From positions 4,438 to 68,437 of the forward strand of contig NZ_MCGQ01000006.1 of assembly GCF_002242805.1 (NCBI RefSeq): a DNA stretch of 64,000 nt. The letters run 5' to 3'. This document shows, piece after piece, positions 43,848 through 51,897 of the stretch (position 1 is its first letter; every line of letters begins with the position of its first letter). A program made the translations under genes and the position numbers. This DNA comes from Streptomyces diastatochromogenes (lineage in GTDB: Bacteria; Actinomycetota; Actinomycetes; Streptomycetales; Streptomycetaceae). The notes beneath the pieces were generated by a model. That model saw nothing but the letters and a program-made list of their open reading frames with translations. It searched no databases and was not told where the DNA came from.

Positions 43848-44831
43848 ATGAGAAAACCCGAAAAGGGCCATCTTGAGATCCAGGACGACGGAGCCGTCCT
43901 GACCGTCCGGGTCGACGGCGGGCCGCACGGCGTGTTCGGCCCCGACATCGCCGACCGGCTCAAGGAGCTGGTGGACCGGGTCGACCGCGATCCCGGCGTC
44001 CGTGCCGTCGTGTTCACGGGCGCGCACCCAGAGCGGTTCGTGAGCCACGCCGAGGTCCGGTGGCTTCAGGAGGAGGGCGCCGCGAGCCCTACCGTAGGCC
44101 GACGCGGTGCCGCCGCCGTCGTTCGTGTGGCGAAGGGTGTGGACCGGGCCCGGGTCCTGGAGCCTGTGGCGCGCAGGACCCCGTTGCGGGGAGCACTCCA
44201 GTTGGAAGCCCTGCACACGACCTTCCTCAAGATGAACGCCAGCGGGGTGCTCTTCGTCGCCGCCCTCAACGGCTCGGCTCTGGGCCTCGGTGCGGAGTTC
44301 GCCTGGGCGTGCGATCTGCGGGTGATGGCCGACGGAGAGTTCTTCATCGGCCAGCCGGAGATCCTTCTCGGCATCATTCCGGGCGGTGGCGGCACCCAGC
44401 GGCTGACCCGCCTGATCGGCACCCACCGGTCTCTCGTCGCGATCCTCGAAGGCAAACCGTTCACCCCTGCTCAGGCTCTCGCCAACGGGGCGGTGGACGA
44501 GGTCGTTCCGCAGGGCGAGGTGGTCACGCGGGCGGTCGAACTCGCCCGGCACTTCGGCGCCCGGCCGAAGGGTTCGGTCGCCGCCGCCAAGAGGTCGGTG
44601 TACTTCGGCGGCTCGATGTCCCTGGCGGACGGCTTGCACGTCGAACGCACCGAGTTCTTCACCAGAGTTCTGTCGCGGGAGGGCCAGGAGTTGATGCTCG
44701 ACTACATGGACACGACGGACGCGACGGGGGAGCTTCCGCTGTACCGGCCGGACACCTACGCCGAGGCGCTCACGTCCGGCACCGTGCCCGGGCCCCGCTC
44801 GACGACCGACCGGAAGGTGAGCCGGCCATGA
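43848..44831 (+). CDS. Enoyl-CoA hydratase/isomerase family protein
   Basis: 327 residues from ATG 43848, with GGGAG 9 nt upstream. The crotonase core has VLFVAALNGSALGLGAEFAW and FFIGQPEILLGIIPGGGGTQ (the Glu region), then RLTRLIGTHRSLVAILEGKP. The first oxyanion segment is atypical: HPERFVSHAEVRWLQ instead of FSAGAD. A C-terminal tail follows YRPDTYAEALTSG. It may hydrate or isomerise acyl-CoA intermediates. Its stop overlaps the next gene (ATGA), giving a three-gene operon with a hydrolase and an acyl-CoA ligase. Confidence 0.88.
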   Translation: MRKPEKGHLEIQDDGAVLTVRVDGGPHGVFGPDIADRLKELVDRVDRDPGVRAVVFTGAHPERFVSHAEVRWLQEEGAASPTVGRRGAAAVVRVAKGVDRARVLEPVARRTPLRGALQLEALHTTFLKMNASGVLFVAALNGSALGLGAEFAWACDLRVMADGEFFIGQPEILLGIIPGGGGTQRLTRLIGTHRSLVAILEGKPFTPAQALANGAVDEVVPQGEVVTRAVELARHFGARPKGSVAAAKRSVYFGGSMSLADGLHVERTEFFTRVLSREGQELMLDYMDTTDATGELPLYRPDTYAEALTSGTVPGPRSTTDRKVSRP

Positions 44832-45751
44832 CCACGCGGCTTCCCTTCGTCCGTCACGACGTCTCGTTCCCCTCCGGTGACAGCTCCTGCGCCGGATGGC
44901 TCTACCTCCCCTCCGGCGTCGCCTCGCCGCCGGTCGTCATCCTCGGCCACGGCCTCGGTGCCACCCGTGACATGCGCCTGGACGCCTTCGCCGAGCGTTT
45001 CGCCCAGGCGGGCATCGCCGCCCTGGCCTTCACCTACCGGCACTTCGGCGACAGCGGCGGCCACCCTCGCCAGTTGCTGTCGATCAAGCGCCAGCTCACC
45101 GACTGGGATTCCGCCCTCGACTGGGTCAAGGCCCGCCGTGACGTGGACCGTTCACGCATCGCGGTGTGGGGCAGCTCGTTCGGCGGGGGGCATGCCATCA
45201 CCGTGGCCTCGCGTCATCCCGAACTGTGCGCGGCCGTGGCCCAGTGTCCGTTCACCGACGGTCTGGCCTCGGCGCTCGCCCTCGGCCCGGTGGCCTCACT
45301 GAGGATGACGCCCGTACTCGCCCGGGATCTGGCGGCCAGGATACGCGGCAAGGCACCGGTGATGGTCCCCATCGCCGCCTCCCCCGGTTCGCCCGCGTTG
45401 ATGAACGCCGCGGACGCGCTGCCCGGTTACCAGGCGCTCGTGCCGAAGGGGAAGACGTTCCGCAACGAGGTCGCGGCGCGGGTCATCCCGACCATCGCCG
45501 CCTACCGGCCCGGCCGAGCGGCGAAGAAGGTCGTCATGCCGATCCTCTTCTGCGTCAGCGACACGGACTCCGTCACGCCTCCCGCACAGACACTCCGGTA
45601 CGCGCGGACCGCACCCCACGGCGAGGTCAAGCGGTACGCCGCGGGCCACTTCGACTTCTACACCGGCGAGACCTTCGAAGCCCTGGCGCGCGACCAGGTG
45701 GAGTTCCTGACCCGGCACCTCGCTCCGCTGCCCGCCTCTTCGGCCTCCTGA
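44828..45751 (+). CDS. Alpha/beta hydrolase (dienelactone-hydrolase-like)
   Basis: 307 residues, ATG overlapping the previous stop. The N-terminal part FVRHDVSFPSGDSSCAGWLY and VVILGHGLGATRDMRLDAFA is typical of Hydrolase_4/YcjY-like proteins. Nucleophile elbow AVWGSSFGGGHAITVA, acid region FCVSDTDSVTPP, and His in YAAGHFDFYTGE. There is no signal peptide. It probably cleaves an ester or thioester in the pathway shared with its neighbours. Confidence 0.9.
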   Translation: MTTRLPFVRHDVSFPSGDSSCAGWLYLPSGVASPPVVILGHGLGATRDMRLDAFAERFAQAGIAALAFTYRHFGDSGGHPRQLLSIKRQLTDWDSALDWVKARRDVDRSRIAVWGSSFGGGHAITVASRHPELCAAVAQCPFTDGLASALALGPVASLRMTPVLARDLAARIRGKAPVMVPIAASPGSPALMNAADALPGYQALVPKGKTFRNEVAARVIPTIAAYRPGRAAKKVVMPILFCVSDTDSVTPPAQTLRYARTAPHGEVKRYAAGHFDFYTGETFEALARDQVEFLTRHLAPLPASSAS

Positions 45752-45783
45752 CCGGCTCGCCCACCGAAACAGGTACGCACGCC

Positions 45784-47253
45784 ATGAAATTCGCTTCACT
45801 GCCCGATCGCCGCGCCGCCCTGGACCCGGACGGTCCCGCGGTCTCGGACGGGCTCCAGGCGCTTACCAACGCCCAACTGCTGAACCGTGTCCGCGCGGCG
45901 GCGCACCACCTTCGAGACCTCGGCATCGGTCCCGGTGACGTCGTCGCCCTCAAACTGACCAACCGCGTGGAATTCGTCCTGCTGCTGTTCGCGGCCTGGC
46001 GGCTCGGCGCCACCGTCACCCCGGTCAATCCGAGCATGACCGACGGCGAGGTCGCCCGGCAGCTCGTCGACTCCGGCGCACGCCTGCTGGTGGTCGAGGA
46101 CGGCACGGAAGCCGTGGCCGGCCTCGTCACGCTCGCCGTCGGAGGCCTGCGCGAACAGGCTCCGGGGTGGGACGAGGCGCCGCAGCCGGACCCGTCCGCT
46201 CTGGCCCTGCTCATCTACACCAGCGGTACGACCGGGGTGCCCAAGGGGGTGATGCTCGACCACGCGAACATCGACGCCATGGTGGAGATGGGGCGCCTGG
46301 CCCTGGAGTTGGGGCCGAGCGACCGCTGCCTGCTGATCCTGCCGCTCTTCCACGTCAACGGCATCATCGTCAGCGTCCTGACGCCGCTGCTCGTCGGAGC
46401 CAGTGTCGTCATCGCCGGCCGGTTCGATCCCCGCACCTTCTTCGACCTCGTCGAGCGGGAGCGACCCACCTTCTTCAGTGCCGTGCCCACGATCTACGGG
46501 ATGCTCGCGGCACTTCCGGACAGTGTTCAGCCGGACACGTCGTCGCTGCGGTTCGGGGTCTGCGGTGCCGCACCCGCCTCCGCCGACCTGCTGGCCCGGT
46601 TCGAGGCGCGGTACGGGTTCCCCCTCGTCGAGGGGTACGGCCTTTCCGAGGGAACCTGCGGCTCCACGATCAACCCGGTCTCGGGACCCCGACGCGCCGG
46701 AACCGTGGGGCTGCCCTTCCCCGGGCAGGAGATACGGATCGTCGACGCGGCCGGTGCCGAGGTGGCACAGGGACTGGACGGCGAGGTCATCGTGCGCGGC
46801 GCCAACGTCATGCGCGGCTACCTGGGCCGTCCCGAGGAGACGGCGCGAACCGTCATCGACGGCTGGCTGCACACGGGCGACATCGGTCATCTCGACGAGG
46901 GAGGGTACCTGACCCTGGTCGGGCGGTCGAAGGACATGATCATCCGAGGCGGGGAGAACATCTACCCCAAGGAGATCGAGGACGTGCTGACGGGAGATCG
47001 CTCCGTCCTGGAGGCCGCCGTGATCGGGGTACCGGACGAAAAATGGGGCGAAGTGGTCGTCGCGTACGTCCAGCCGCGGCCGGGCGTGACGGTCGATCCC
47101 GCGGCGCTCCAAAAGCTCTGCGCACGGCATCTCACCGGCTACAAGCGTCCCACCTCGTACATCGTGGTGGAGGCCATCCCCAAGAACGCTGTCGGCAAGA
47201 TCGACAAGGTCGCGCTGCGAGCAAGCCACACCTCTGCCTCCGCCGGGGCGTGA
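45784..47253 (+). CDS. Acyl-CoA synthetase (class I adenylate-forming enzyme)
   Basis: 489 residues from ATG 45784. Motifs: P-loop LLIYTSGTTGVPKGVMLDHA, LPLFHVNGIIVSVLTPLLVG, A5 VEGYGLSEGTCGSTINP, A7 WLHTGDIGHLDEGGYLTLVG, hinge RSKDMIIRGGENIYPKEIED and catalytic Lys in IPKNAVGKIDKVALR. It activates a carboxylic acid as acyl-AMP and then acyl-CoA. Third gene of the hydratase-hydrolase-ligase operon; a strong terminator follows at 47362. Confidence 0.93.
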   Translation: MKFASLPDRRAALDPDGPAVSDGLQALTNAQLLNRVRAAAHHLRDLGIGPGDVVALKLTNRVEFVLLLFAAWRLGATVTPVNPSMTDGEVARQLVDSGARLLVVEDGTEAVAGLVTLAVGGLREQAPGWDEAPQPDPSALALLIYTSGTTGVPKGVMLDHANIDAMVEMGRLALELGPSDRCLLILPLFHVNGIIVSVLTPLLVGASVVIAGRFDPRTFFDLVERERPTFFSAVPTIYGMLAALPDSVQPDTSSLRFGVCGAAPASADLLARFEARYGFPLVEGYGLSEGTCGSTINPVSGPRRAGTVGLPFPGQEIRIVDAAGAEVAQGLDGEVIVRGANVMRGYLGRPEETARTVIDGWLHTGDIGHLDEGGYLTLVGRSKDMIIRGGENIYPKEIEDVLTGDRSVLEAAVIGVPDEKWGEVVVAYVQPRPGVTVDPAALQKLCARHLTGYKRPTSYIVVEAIPKNAVGKIDKVALRASHTSASAGA

Positions 47254-47361
47254 CGGCCCGGGACGGGCGGCGCCGTCGTGCAGCGCGCGGAGTCGGCTGA
47301 TGTTCCTCGTCAACGCTCGCGGACGGAAGTTCCTCGCCTGAACCATTCCCGCTGAGTGCGC

Positions 47362-47411
47362 CGTGCGGGAACTCGCCGCGGGCACAGGCACCGTCGGCGA
47401 GTTCCCGCACG
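47362..47411. terminator. Strong hairpin between convergent genes
   Basis: Arms 47362-47378 and 47395-47411 pair perfectly over 17 bp (GTGCGGGAACTCGCCG within one arm), loop 16 nt. It separates the ligase gene from the convergent SDR gene and could serve both. Confidence 0.85.
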
Positions 47412-47417
47412 TGGCTG

Positions 47418-48233
47418 TCAGTCGGTCATCCGGTTGAGTTTGCGGACGCTCTTGTCAAAGGCCCGGGTGGGGACGATGCGGCGCAGCACGCTGACGCGTG
47501 CGGCCATCGAGCCGGCGGGATAGCTCAGCTTCGGTTTGGGGTCGGTCGCTGCCGCGACGACCGCCTTGGCGATGACAGTGGGATCATCGCCGCTCCGCAT
47601 CTGTTCCTCCACCACCTCGTCGAAGACGGCTCGTCGGCGCGCGTACAGCGACAGAGGGGTGTCCGCGTGCAGCATATTCATGTCGAACGGGGTGTTAACG
47701 GGGCCTGGCTGGACGCGCAGCACCCGAACGCCGTACTCGCGGACCTCATGGTCCAAGGACTCGGAGTAGCCCTCGACCGCGTGCTTGGAGGCGACGTAAA
47801 CAGCCATGAAGGGGTTGGGGACGAACCCACCCACGGAGGAGATGTTGACGATGCGTCCGTAACCCCGGCCACGCATGTATGGCAGGACGGCTTTGGTCAT
47901 GCGCATGAGGCCGAAGACGTTCACATCGAAGACGCTCTGCGCCTGGGCGACGGAGACCTCCTCGGCAGCACCGTTGGTCCCGATCCCGGCGTTGTTGACC
48001 AGGACGTCGATACGCCCGAACTCCTCGATCACCTGCTGGACGACACTGTTGACCGAGTCGTCGCTGGTCACGTCGAGTCCGAGGAGCGTCACACCGCCGC
48101 GAGCCGGGCTTCCCGACGCCTTCCGACTCGTCCCGATCGCGTCGAACCCCGCCTCGGCGAGCGCGTGCACCGTCGCCTTGCCGATTCCCGAGGAGGCGCC
48201 CGTCACGAGCGCCACCTGCCGATCCGCTGCCAT
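47418..48233 (-). CDS. SDR family oxidoreductase
   Basis: 271 residues from ATG 48233 with AGGAG upstream. VALVTGASSGIGKATVHALA, DVLVNNAGIGTNG, RIVNISSVGGFVPNPFMAVY and VASKHAVEGYSESLDHEVRE give the Ser-Tyr-Lys catalytic set. The C-terminal RRIVPTRAFDKSVRKLNRM fits the group often called oxidoreductases with retinol-dehydrogenase-like tails. The promoter region contains two adjacent palindromes (48246-48268), implying tight control. Confidence 0.92.
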   Translation of the reverse strand: MAADRQVALVTGASSGIGKATVHALAEAGFDAIGTSRKASGSPARGGVTLLGLDVTSDDSVNSVVQQVIEEFGRIDVLVNNAGIGTNGAAEEVSVAQAQSVFDVNVFGLMRMTKAVLPYMRGRGYGRIVNISSVGGFVPNPFMAVYVASKHAVEGYSESLDHEVREYGVRVLRVQPGPVNTPFDMNMLHADTPLSLYARRRAVFDEVVEEQMRSGDDPTVIAKAVVAAATDPKPKLSYPAGSMAARVSVLRRIVPTRAFDKSVRKLNRMTD

Positions 48234-48245
48234 GAGTAGCTCCTG

Positions 48246-48268
48246 AACCTTTTAGGTTATGAACATAA
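48246..48268. promoter_or_regulatory. Two overlapping palindromes upstream of SDR gene
   Basis: AACCT-TTT-AGGTT (48246-48258) and TTATG-AA-CATAA (48257-48268) lie 12-35 bp upstream of the SDR start. The region is AT-rich (TATAATG at ~48270-48276), unusual here, and fits promoter plus operator. No regulator gene is adjacent; the TetR at 49717 is the nearest. Confidence 0.55.
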
Positions 48269-48745
48269 TATAATGACCTCGACCCGGGACCCCGTCGACG
48301 GCAATCGACGGCACCCCAGCACTGGCTGCGGCCGACATCCCGCATCGCCGCGTACAAGCACCCACGGCCACCGACTTCGCGCTCATCCCGCGCCCGCGGC
48401 ACTGGCGGTGGCGCCGGGCAGCAGGAGGATGACGATGAGGGGCGTGACCTTCTCCGGCTCCACGAACCGGCGCGCCCTGGTGCCGAGAGCCCCGGGAGCC
48501 CGCCCAATGAAGATGAAGGTGAGGATCTTCATGCCGCCGAGGAGTTCACGCAGTTCGCGGGCCCGGAATGTCCGGTCGAGGTGCCGACTGAAGGCGTTCA
48601 CGATCCGCCACTGCGGCTACTCCTGGCACCCTGCACCTGCCCGGCGCGACGACGAGGCCGGAGCCCCGCCCTGGAACACCCCGGACGGCCGTGGCGGCAT
48701 GGCCAACCACCACGGCCCGCAGGAGTGGCACGTGCGCCCTTGACG
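48269..48745. other. Intergenic region without a supported gene
   Basis: About 480 bp between the SDR promoter and the 3' end of the hydrolase gene. A minus-strand frame at 48383-48601 (NAFSRHLDRTFRARELRELL, then KILTFIFIG) and a plus-strand tail ending HHGPQEWHVRP are too short and unassigned to call. Confidence 0.5.
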
Positions 48746-49588
48746 CTACTCGTCGATGAACTGGGCAGCGTGCTTCAGGAACCGCTCGGGATACTGGAAC
48801 TGCGCTCCGTGCCCGGCATCGGGGTAGATGATCAGCTGGGCATTGGGGATGTTCTGGGCGAGGTGCCAGGAATGAATCGTGGGGATCATCACGTCGTCCT
48901 CGCCGTTGAGGACCAGCGTCGGCTGGGTGATCGCGTTCAGGTAGACGAAGGGCGTCTCGCCCGGCCGCAGCGGCGAGTAGGCAACGGCCGCTTCCACCTG
49001 AGCCATCATCAATTCGGGCGAGCTCGGCGGATCCTGGTCGACCCGCTGGTGACGCCGCTCCCAGAAGGCCCTGCCCGCTTCCTGCGCCGCCTCCGAGCGG
49101 CCGAAGAACAGGTAGAGGAAGTCCTCCAGGGTCGGGACCGGATGCGTCGCTACCTCCGCGAACGCCTTGGGGTCGGCGGCCGCCTCCCCGCCCCGCAGGC
49201 CGGTGCCGATCAGCAGAAGCTTGCGCACCAGCTCGGGATGGCGCAGTGCGACCTCCTGAGCCTGCATACCTCCGATCGAAAAGCCGAGCAGGTCGACCTT
49301 CTCCAGCCCCAGCGCCCGGATGACCGCGGCGATGTCGTCGGCCATGTCCTCGATCCGGTTGCGTGGCGTGCCGGACGACGAGGCGAGGCCGCGACCGTTG
49401 AACAGGATGACCTCACGGCCCTCTGCCAAGCCGTCGGTGATCAGCGGATCCCAGTGGTCCAGGCCCCCGCGGAAGTGCTGGACGAAGAAGAGCGGAACAC
49501 CGGAGGGCTTCCCCCAGCGCCGGTAGGCCAACCGGTCTCCGTCGACCTCGATGTACTGAGTCGGGGCGGTCACATGCGTGTCACTCAC
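48746..49588 (-). CDS. Alpha/beta hydrolase
   Basis: 280 residues from GTG 49588. YIEVDGDRLAYRRWG, oxyanion region FVQHFRGGLDHWDP, nucleophile elbow DLLGFSIGGMQAQEVA, acid LVLNGEDDVMIPT and His PDAGHGAQFQYPE form a full catalytic set. It resembles haloperoxidase-like or ester hydrolases without a signal peptide. It is divergent from the TetR gene at 49717; the shared region holds a perfect 24-bp palindrome. Confidence 0.92.
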   Translation of the reverse strand: MSDTHVTAPTQYIEVDGDRLAYRRWGKPSGVPLFFVQHFRGGLDHWDPLITDGLAEGREVILFNGRGLASSSGTPRNRIEDMADDIAAVIRALGLEKVDLLGFSIGGMQAQEVALRHPELVRKLLLIGTGLRGGEAAADPKAFAEVATHPVPTLEDFLYLFFGRSEAAQEAGRAFWERRHQRVDQDPPSSPELMMAQVEAAVAYSPLRPGETPFVYLNAITQPTLVLNGEDDVMIPTIHSWHLAQNIPNAQLIIYPDAGHGAQFQYPERFLKHAAQFIDE

Positions 49589-49650
49589 TGCCGCGCCTTT
49601 CTGTAGTCGGTGAGCCTTACAATGATGGTCGTAATTTAAAAAGTCAACCG

Positions 49651-49674
49651 CTTAGATGTCGATCGACATCTAAG
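49651..49674. promoter_or_regulatory. Perfect 24-bp palindrome between hydrolase and TetR genes
   Basis: Half-site CTTAGATGTCGA followed directly by its exact reverse complement TCGACATCTAAG. It lies 62 bp upstream of the hydrolase and 42 bp upstream of the TetR gene, in an AT-rich stretch. It is a strong operator candidate for this TetR protein. Confidence 0.8.
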
Positions 49675-49716
49675 TATGATGAACAGCCGAGCACCGGCAG
49701 GAGGGACGGGCCGAAC

Positions 49717-50325
49717 ATGCGGGTCACCAAGGCACAGGCCGAGCAGAACCGCGCGCACATCGTCGCGACAGCCGCCCGGCTGTTTCGTGAGCGCGGCTAC
49801 GACGGTGTCGGCGTGGCGGAACTCATGGCAGAGGCCGGGTTCACCCATGGCGGGTTCTACAAGCACTTCCACTCCAAGACCGACCTGATGGCCGAGGCAT
49901 CCGCGAACGGACTCTCACGGACCGCGTCACTGACAGAAGCCCTTGACGTCGCCGAGTTCGTCGACTCCTACGTCTCTCGGGAACACCGCGACGGGCGCGG
50001 CGAGGGCTGCACCATCACGGCCCTCAGCGGCGACGCCGCACGTCAACCCGATGGCATCAAGACGGAGTTCACAGTCGGCATAGAGAGCCTGATGACGGCC
50101 CTTCAGGCCGGAGGCGACGCGTCGCCGGACACGGACCAGCGAACAACCCGCGCCACGCTGATCAACGTGCTGGCCCACTCGGTCGGCGCAATCATGCTGT
50201 CACGGGCATGTTCGGACGACTCTCCGTTGACGGACGAGATCCTCGACGTCTGCCGTGGGGCAATCCTCGCGTCACTGGCCCACGGAGACGGCGGCCGGTC
50301 AGCGACAGAGGACCCGATGAGTTGA
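49717..50325 (+). CDS. TetR family transcriptional regulator
   Basis: 202 residues. The HTH is NRAHIVATAARLFRERGYDG, VGVAELMAEAGFTHGGFYKH and FHSKTDLMAEA. The C-terminal domain (GEGCTITALSGDAARQPDGI) is like TetR_C_16/LmrA-type repressors. It is divergent from the alpha/beta hydrolase, with the palindrome at 49651 between them, so autoregulation and control of the hydrolase are likely. Confidence 0.93.
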   Translation: MRVTKAQAEQNRAHIVATAARLFRERGYDGVGVAELMAEAGFTHGGFYKHFHSKTDLMAEASANGLSRTASLTEALDVAEFVDSYVSREHRDGRGEGCTITALSGDAARQPDGIKTEFTVGIESLMTALQAGGDASPDTDQRTTRATLINVLAHSVGAIMLSRACSDDSPLTDEILDVCRGAILASLAHGDGGRSATEDPMS

Positions 50326-50663
50326 TCTTGAGGTCTCGCTTCGCCACATGAGCTGTATTCCGTTTCAGATCACGGCCGAGCCGTGACCGTACCGCTCTCC
50401 TCGGGTGTGCCGACGGCACGCAGACAACGGGCCGGAACCGCCCCGCTCCGGAGATGCCCGTTGGCGAACGCCGCCACCGAGGGGCCCGACCTCGAGCACC
50501 CCGCCCGCCGGCTCGCCGCGACACACAGGACGGAGTCCGCCGGCCGCCTCACGGACATCACCTCCGCCGGCACAACACTCGCGATCGATTCACACACCTG
50601 CGCCCCGAGTACGTGAACGACACTGCTTGACGTGCACCAGGGGCAAAGCATTACGGTCATCAT
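50326..50663. other. Gene-free stretch upstream of the HAD gene
   Basis: About 340 bp. No reading frame with a ribosome site or family signal. A TTGACG at ~50627 could be a -35 for the dehalogenase gene, but no convincing -10 accompanies it. Confidence 0.5.
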
Positions 50664-51359
50664 ATGAATATTCGAGCACTGGTATTCGATGTGTTCGGCA
50701 CTGTCGTGGACTGGCGCTCGGGCGTCGCACGTGACATCCGTCGGCTGGTTTCCGACGTGGACGCCGAGGCGTTCGCCGATGCATGGCGCAGCCAGTACCT
50801 CCCATCGCTGGACCGGGTGCGGCGTGGCGAGCTGCCCTGGACGAACCTCGACGAGTTGCACCGGGCGTCACTCGACGAACTGCTTGCCGAATACGGGGTG
50901 CCGGATACGCCCGAGGGCGTGCGCGCCGAGCTCGTGCTGGCCTGGCACCGGCTGGACCCCTGGCCGGACTCGGTGCCTGGCCTGGAGCGGCTGAAGAAGC
51001 GGTTCGTCATCGCGTCCCTGTCCAACGGGCACGTCGCGCTGCTCGTGAACATGGCCAAGCACGCCGGGCTGCCCTGGGACACCGTGCTGTCCGCAGAGCT
51101 CTTCGGGCACTACAAGGGCGACCCCGAGGCCTATCTGGGCGCCGCGCGTCTGCTCGGCCTCCAGCCGGAGCAGGTCATGATGGCCGCCGCGCACGTCGAC
51201 GACCTCGCCGCGGCCCGGGCGTGCGGTCTGCGTACCGCCTACGTACACCGTCCGCAGGAATACGGCTCGAAGGCTGTCCTGCGGCCGCCGAGCAACGACC
51301 CGAAAGCCGATGTCTCGGTGGCCTCATTGACGGAGCTGGCCGACCACCTGACCGCCTGA
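50664..51359 (+). CDS. HAD-superfamily haloacid dehalogenase type II
   Basis: 231 residues. Nucleophile Asp9 in ALVFDVFGTVVDWRSG, motif II Ser in FVIASLSNGHVALLVNMAK, motif III Lys in FGHYKGDPEAYLGAARLLG and motif IV acidic MMAAAHVDDLAAARACGLRT. This is the (S)-2-haloacid dehalogenase layout with a helical cap. It would cleave halogenated short acids or related substrates. A strong terminator follows. Confidence 0.92.
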   Translation: MNIRALVFDVFGTVVDWRSGVARDIRRLVSDVDAEAFADAWRSQYLPSLDRVRRGELPWTNLDELHRASLDELLAEYGVPDTPEGVRAELVLAWHRLDPWPDSVPGLERLKKRFVIASLSNGHVALLVNMAKHAGLPWDTVLSAELFGHYKGDPEAYLGAARLLGLQPEQVMMAAAHVDDLAAARACGLRTAYVHRPQEYGSKAVLRPPSNDPKADVSVASLTELADHLTA

Positions 51360-51429
51360 GCCTCCGCAGTCCGTCGGGAACGCGCCGGTCACAGCCGCCC
51401 GTTGGACGCGGGCGCACCAGCACAGCGGA

Positions 51430-51477
51430 CGGGCCCGCCGCTCCCCGGCCGTCGCCGACCGGGGAGCGGCGGGCCCG
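51430..51477 (+). terminator. Terminator after HAD gene
   Basis: Arms 51430-51448 and 51459-51477 pair perfectly over 19 bp (GCCGCTCCCCGG in one arm), loop of 10 nt, followed by TTCTTCG. Confidence 0.88.
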
Positions 51478-51639
51478 TTCTTCGTCGCATCCGCGCTGGC
51501 CCTGAACTACGGGTGGTGTTCGGCAGCACGCCGACCGGGGCCTCCTCATCACGCCCAGGATCGATCCCGGGCTAACCGCCAGGGCCTTGCCGTGCATGTG
51601 CGGGCGACCGCTTTGCGCACCTACGAGCCACCGGCCTAC

Positions 51640-51858
51640 GGGGTCGGGGGGCCGGCCGCTCTTCTCCAGCCAGGCCAGCACCTCGCGCGTGGTGTCGGTG
51701 GTGAAGGGCGGGTCGACGAGGACGGCGTCACGGTCGCCGCAGATCAGGGTTGTCGAGATGGGCGACCACACCATCGGCTCCCCGTCGGGAAGGTTCAGGG
51801 TGCCGCTGCTCTGCGAGATCGCGGGCGTGACGAACACCTCGTACCGCAGTGCGGTCAT
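51640..51858 (-). pseudogene. MBL-fold metallo-hydrolase, N-terminal fragment
   Basis: From ATG 51858 the frame reads EVFVTPAISQSSGTLNLPDG, then STTLICGDRDAVLVDPPFTT and TREVLAWLEKSGR, as in the first strands of MBL-fold enzymes. The HxHxDH metal motif that should follow is absent, and the rest of the frame is Arg/Pro-rich. The gene has lost its 3' part. Confidence 0.75.
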
Positions 51859-51897
51859 GTGTCTCTCCTCGTCCTTCCGCTACGGCCCTCGTGGCCG

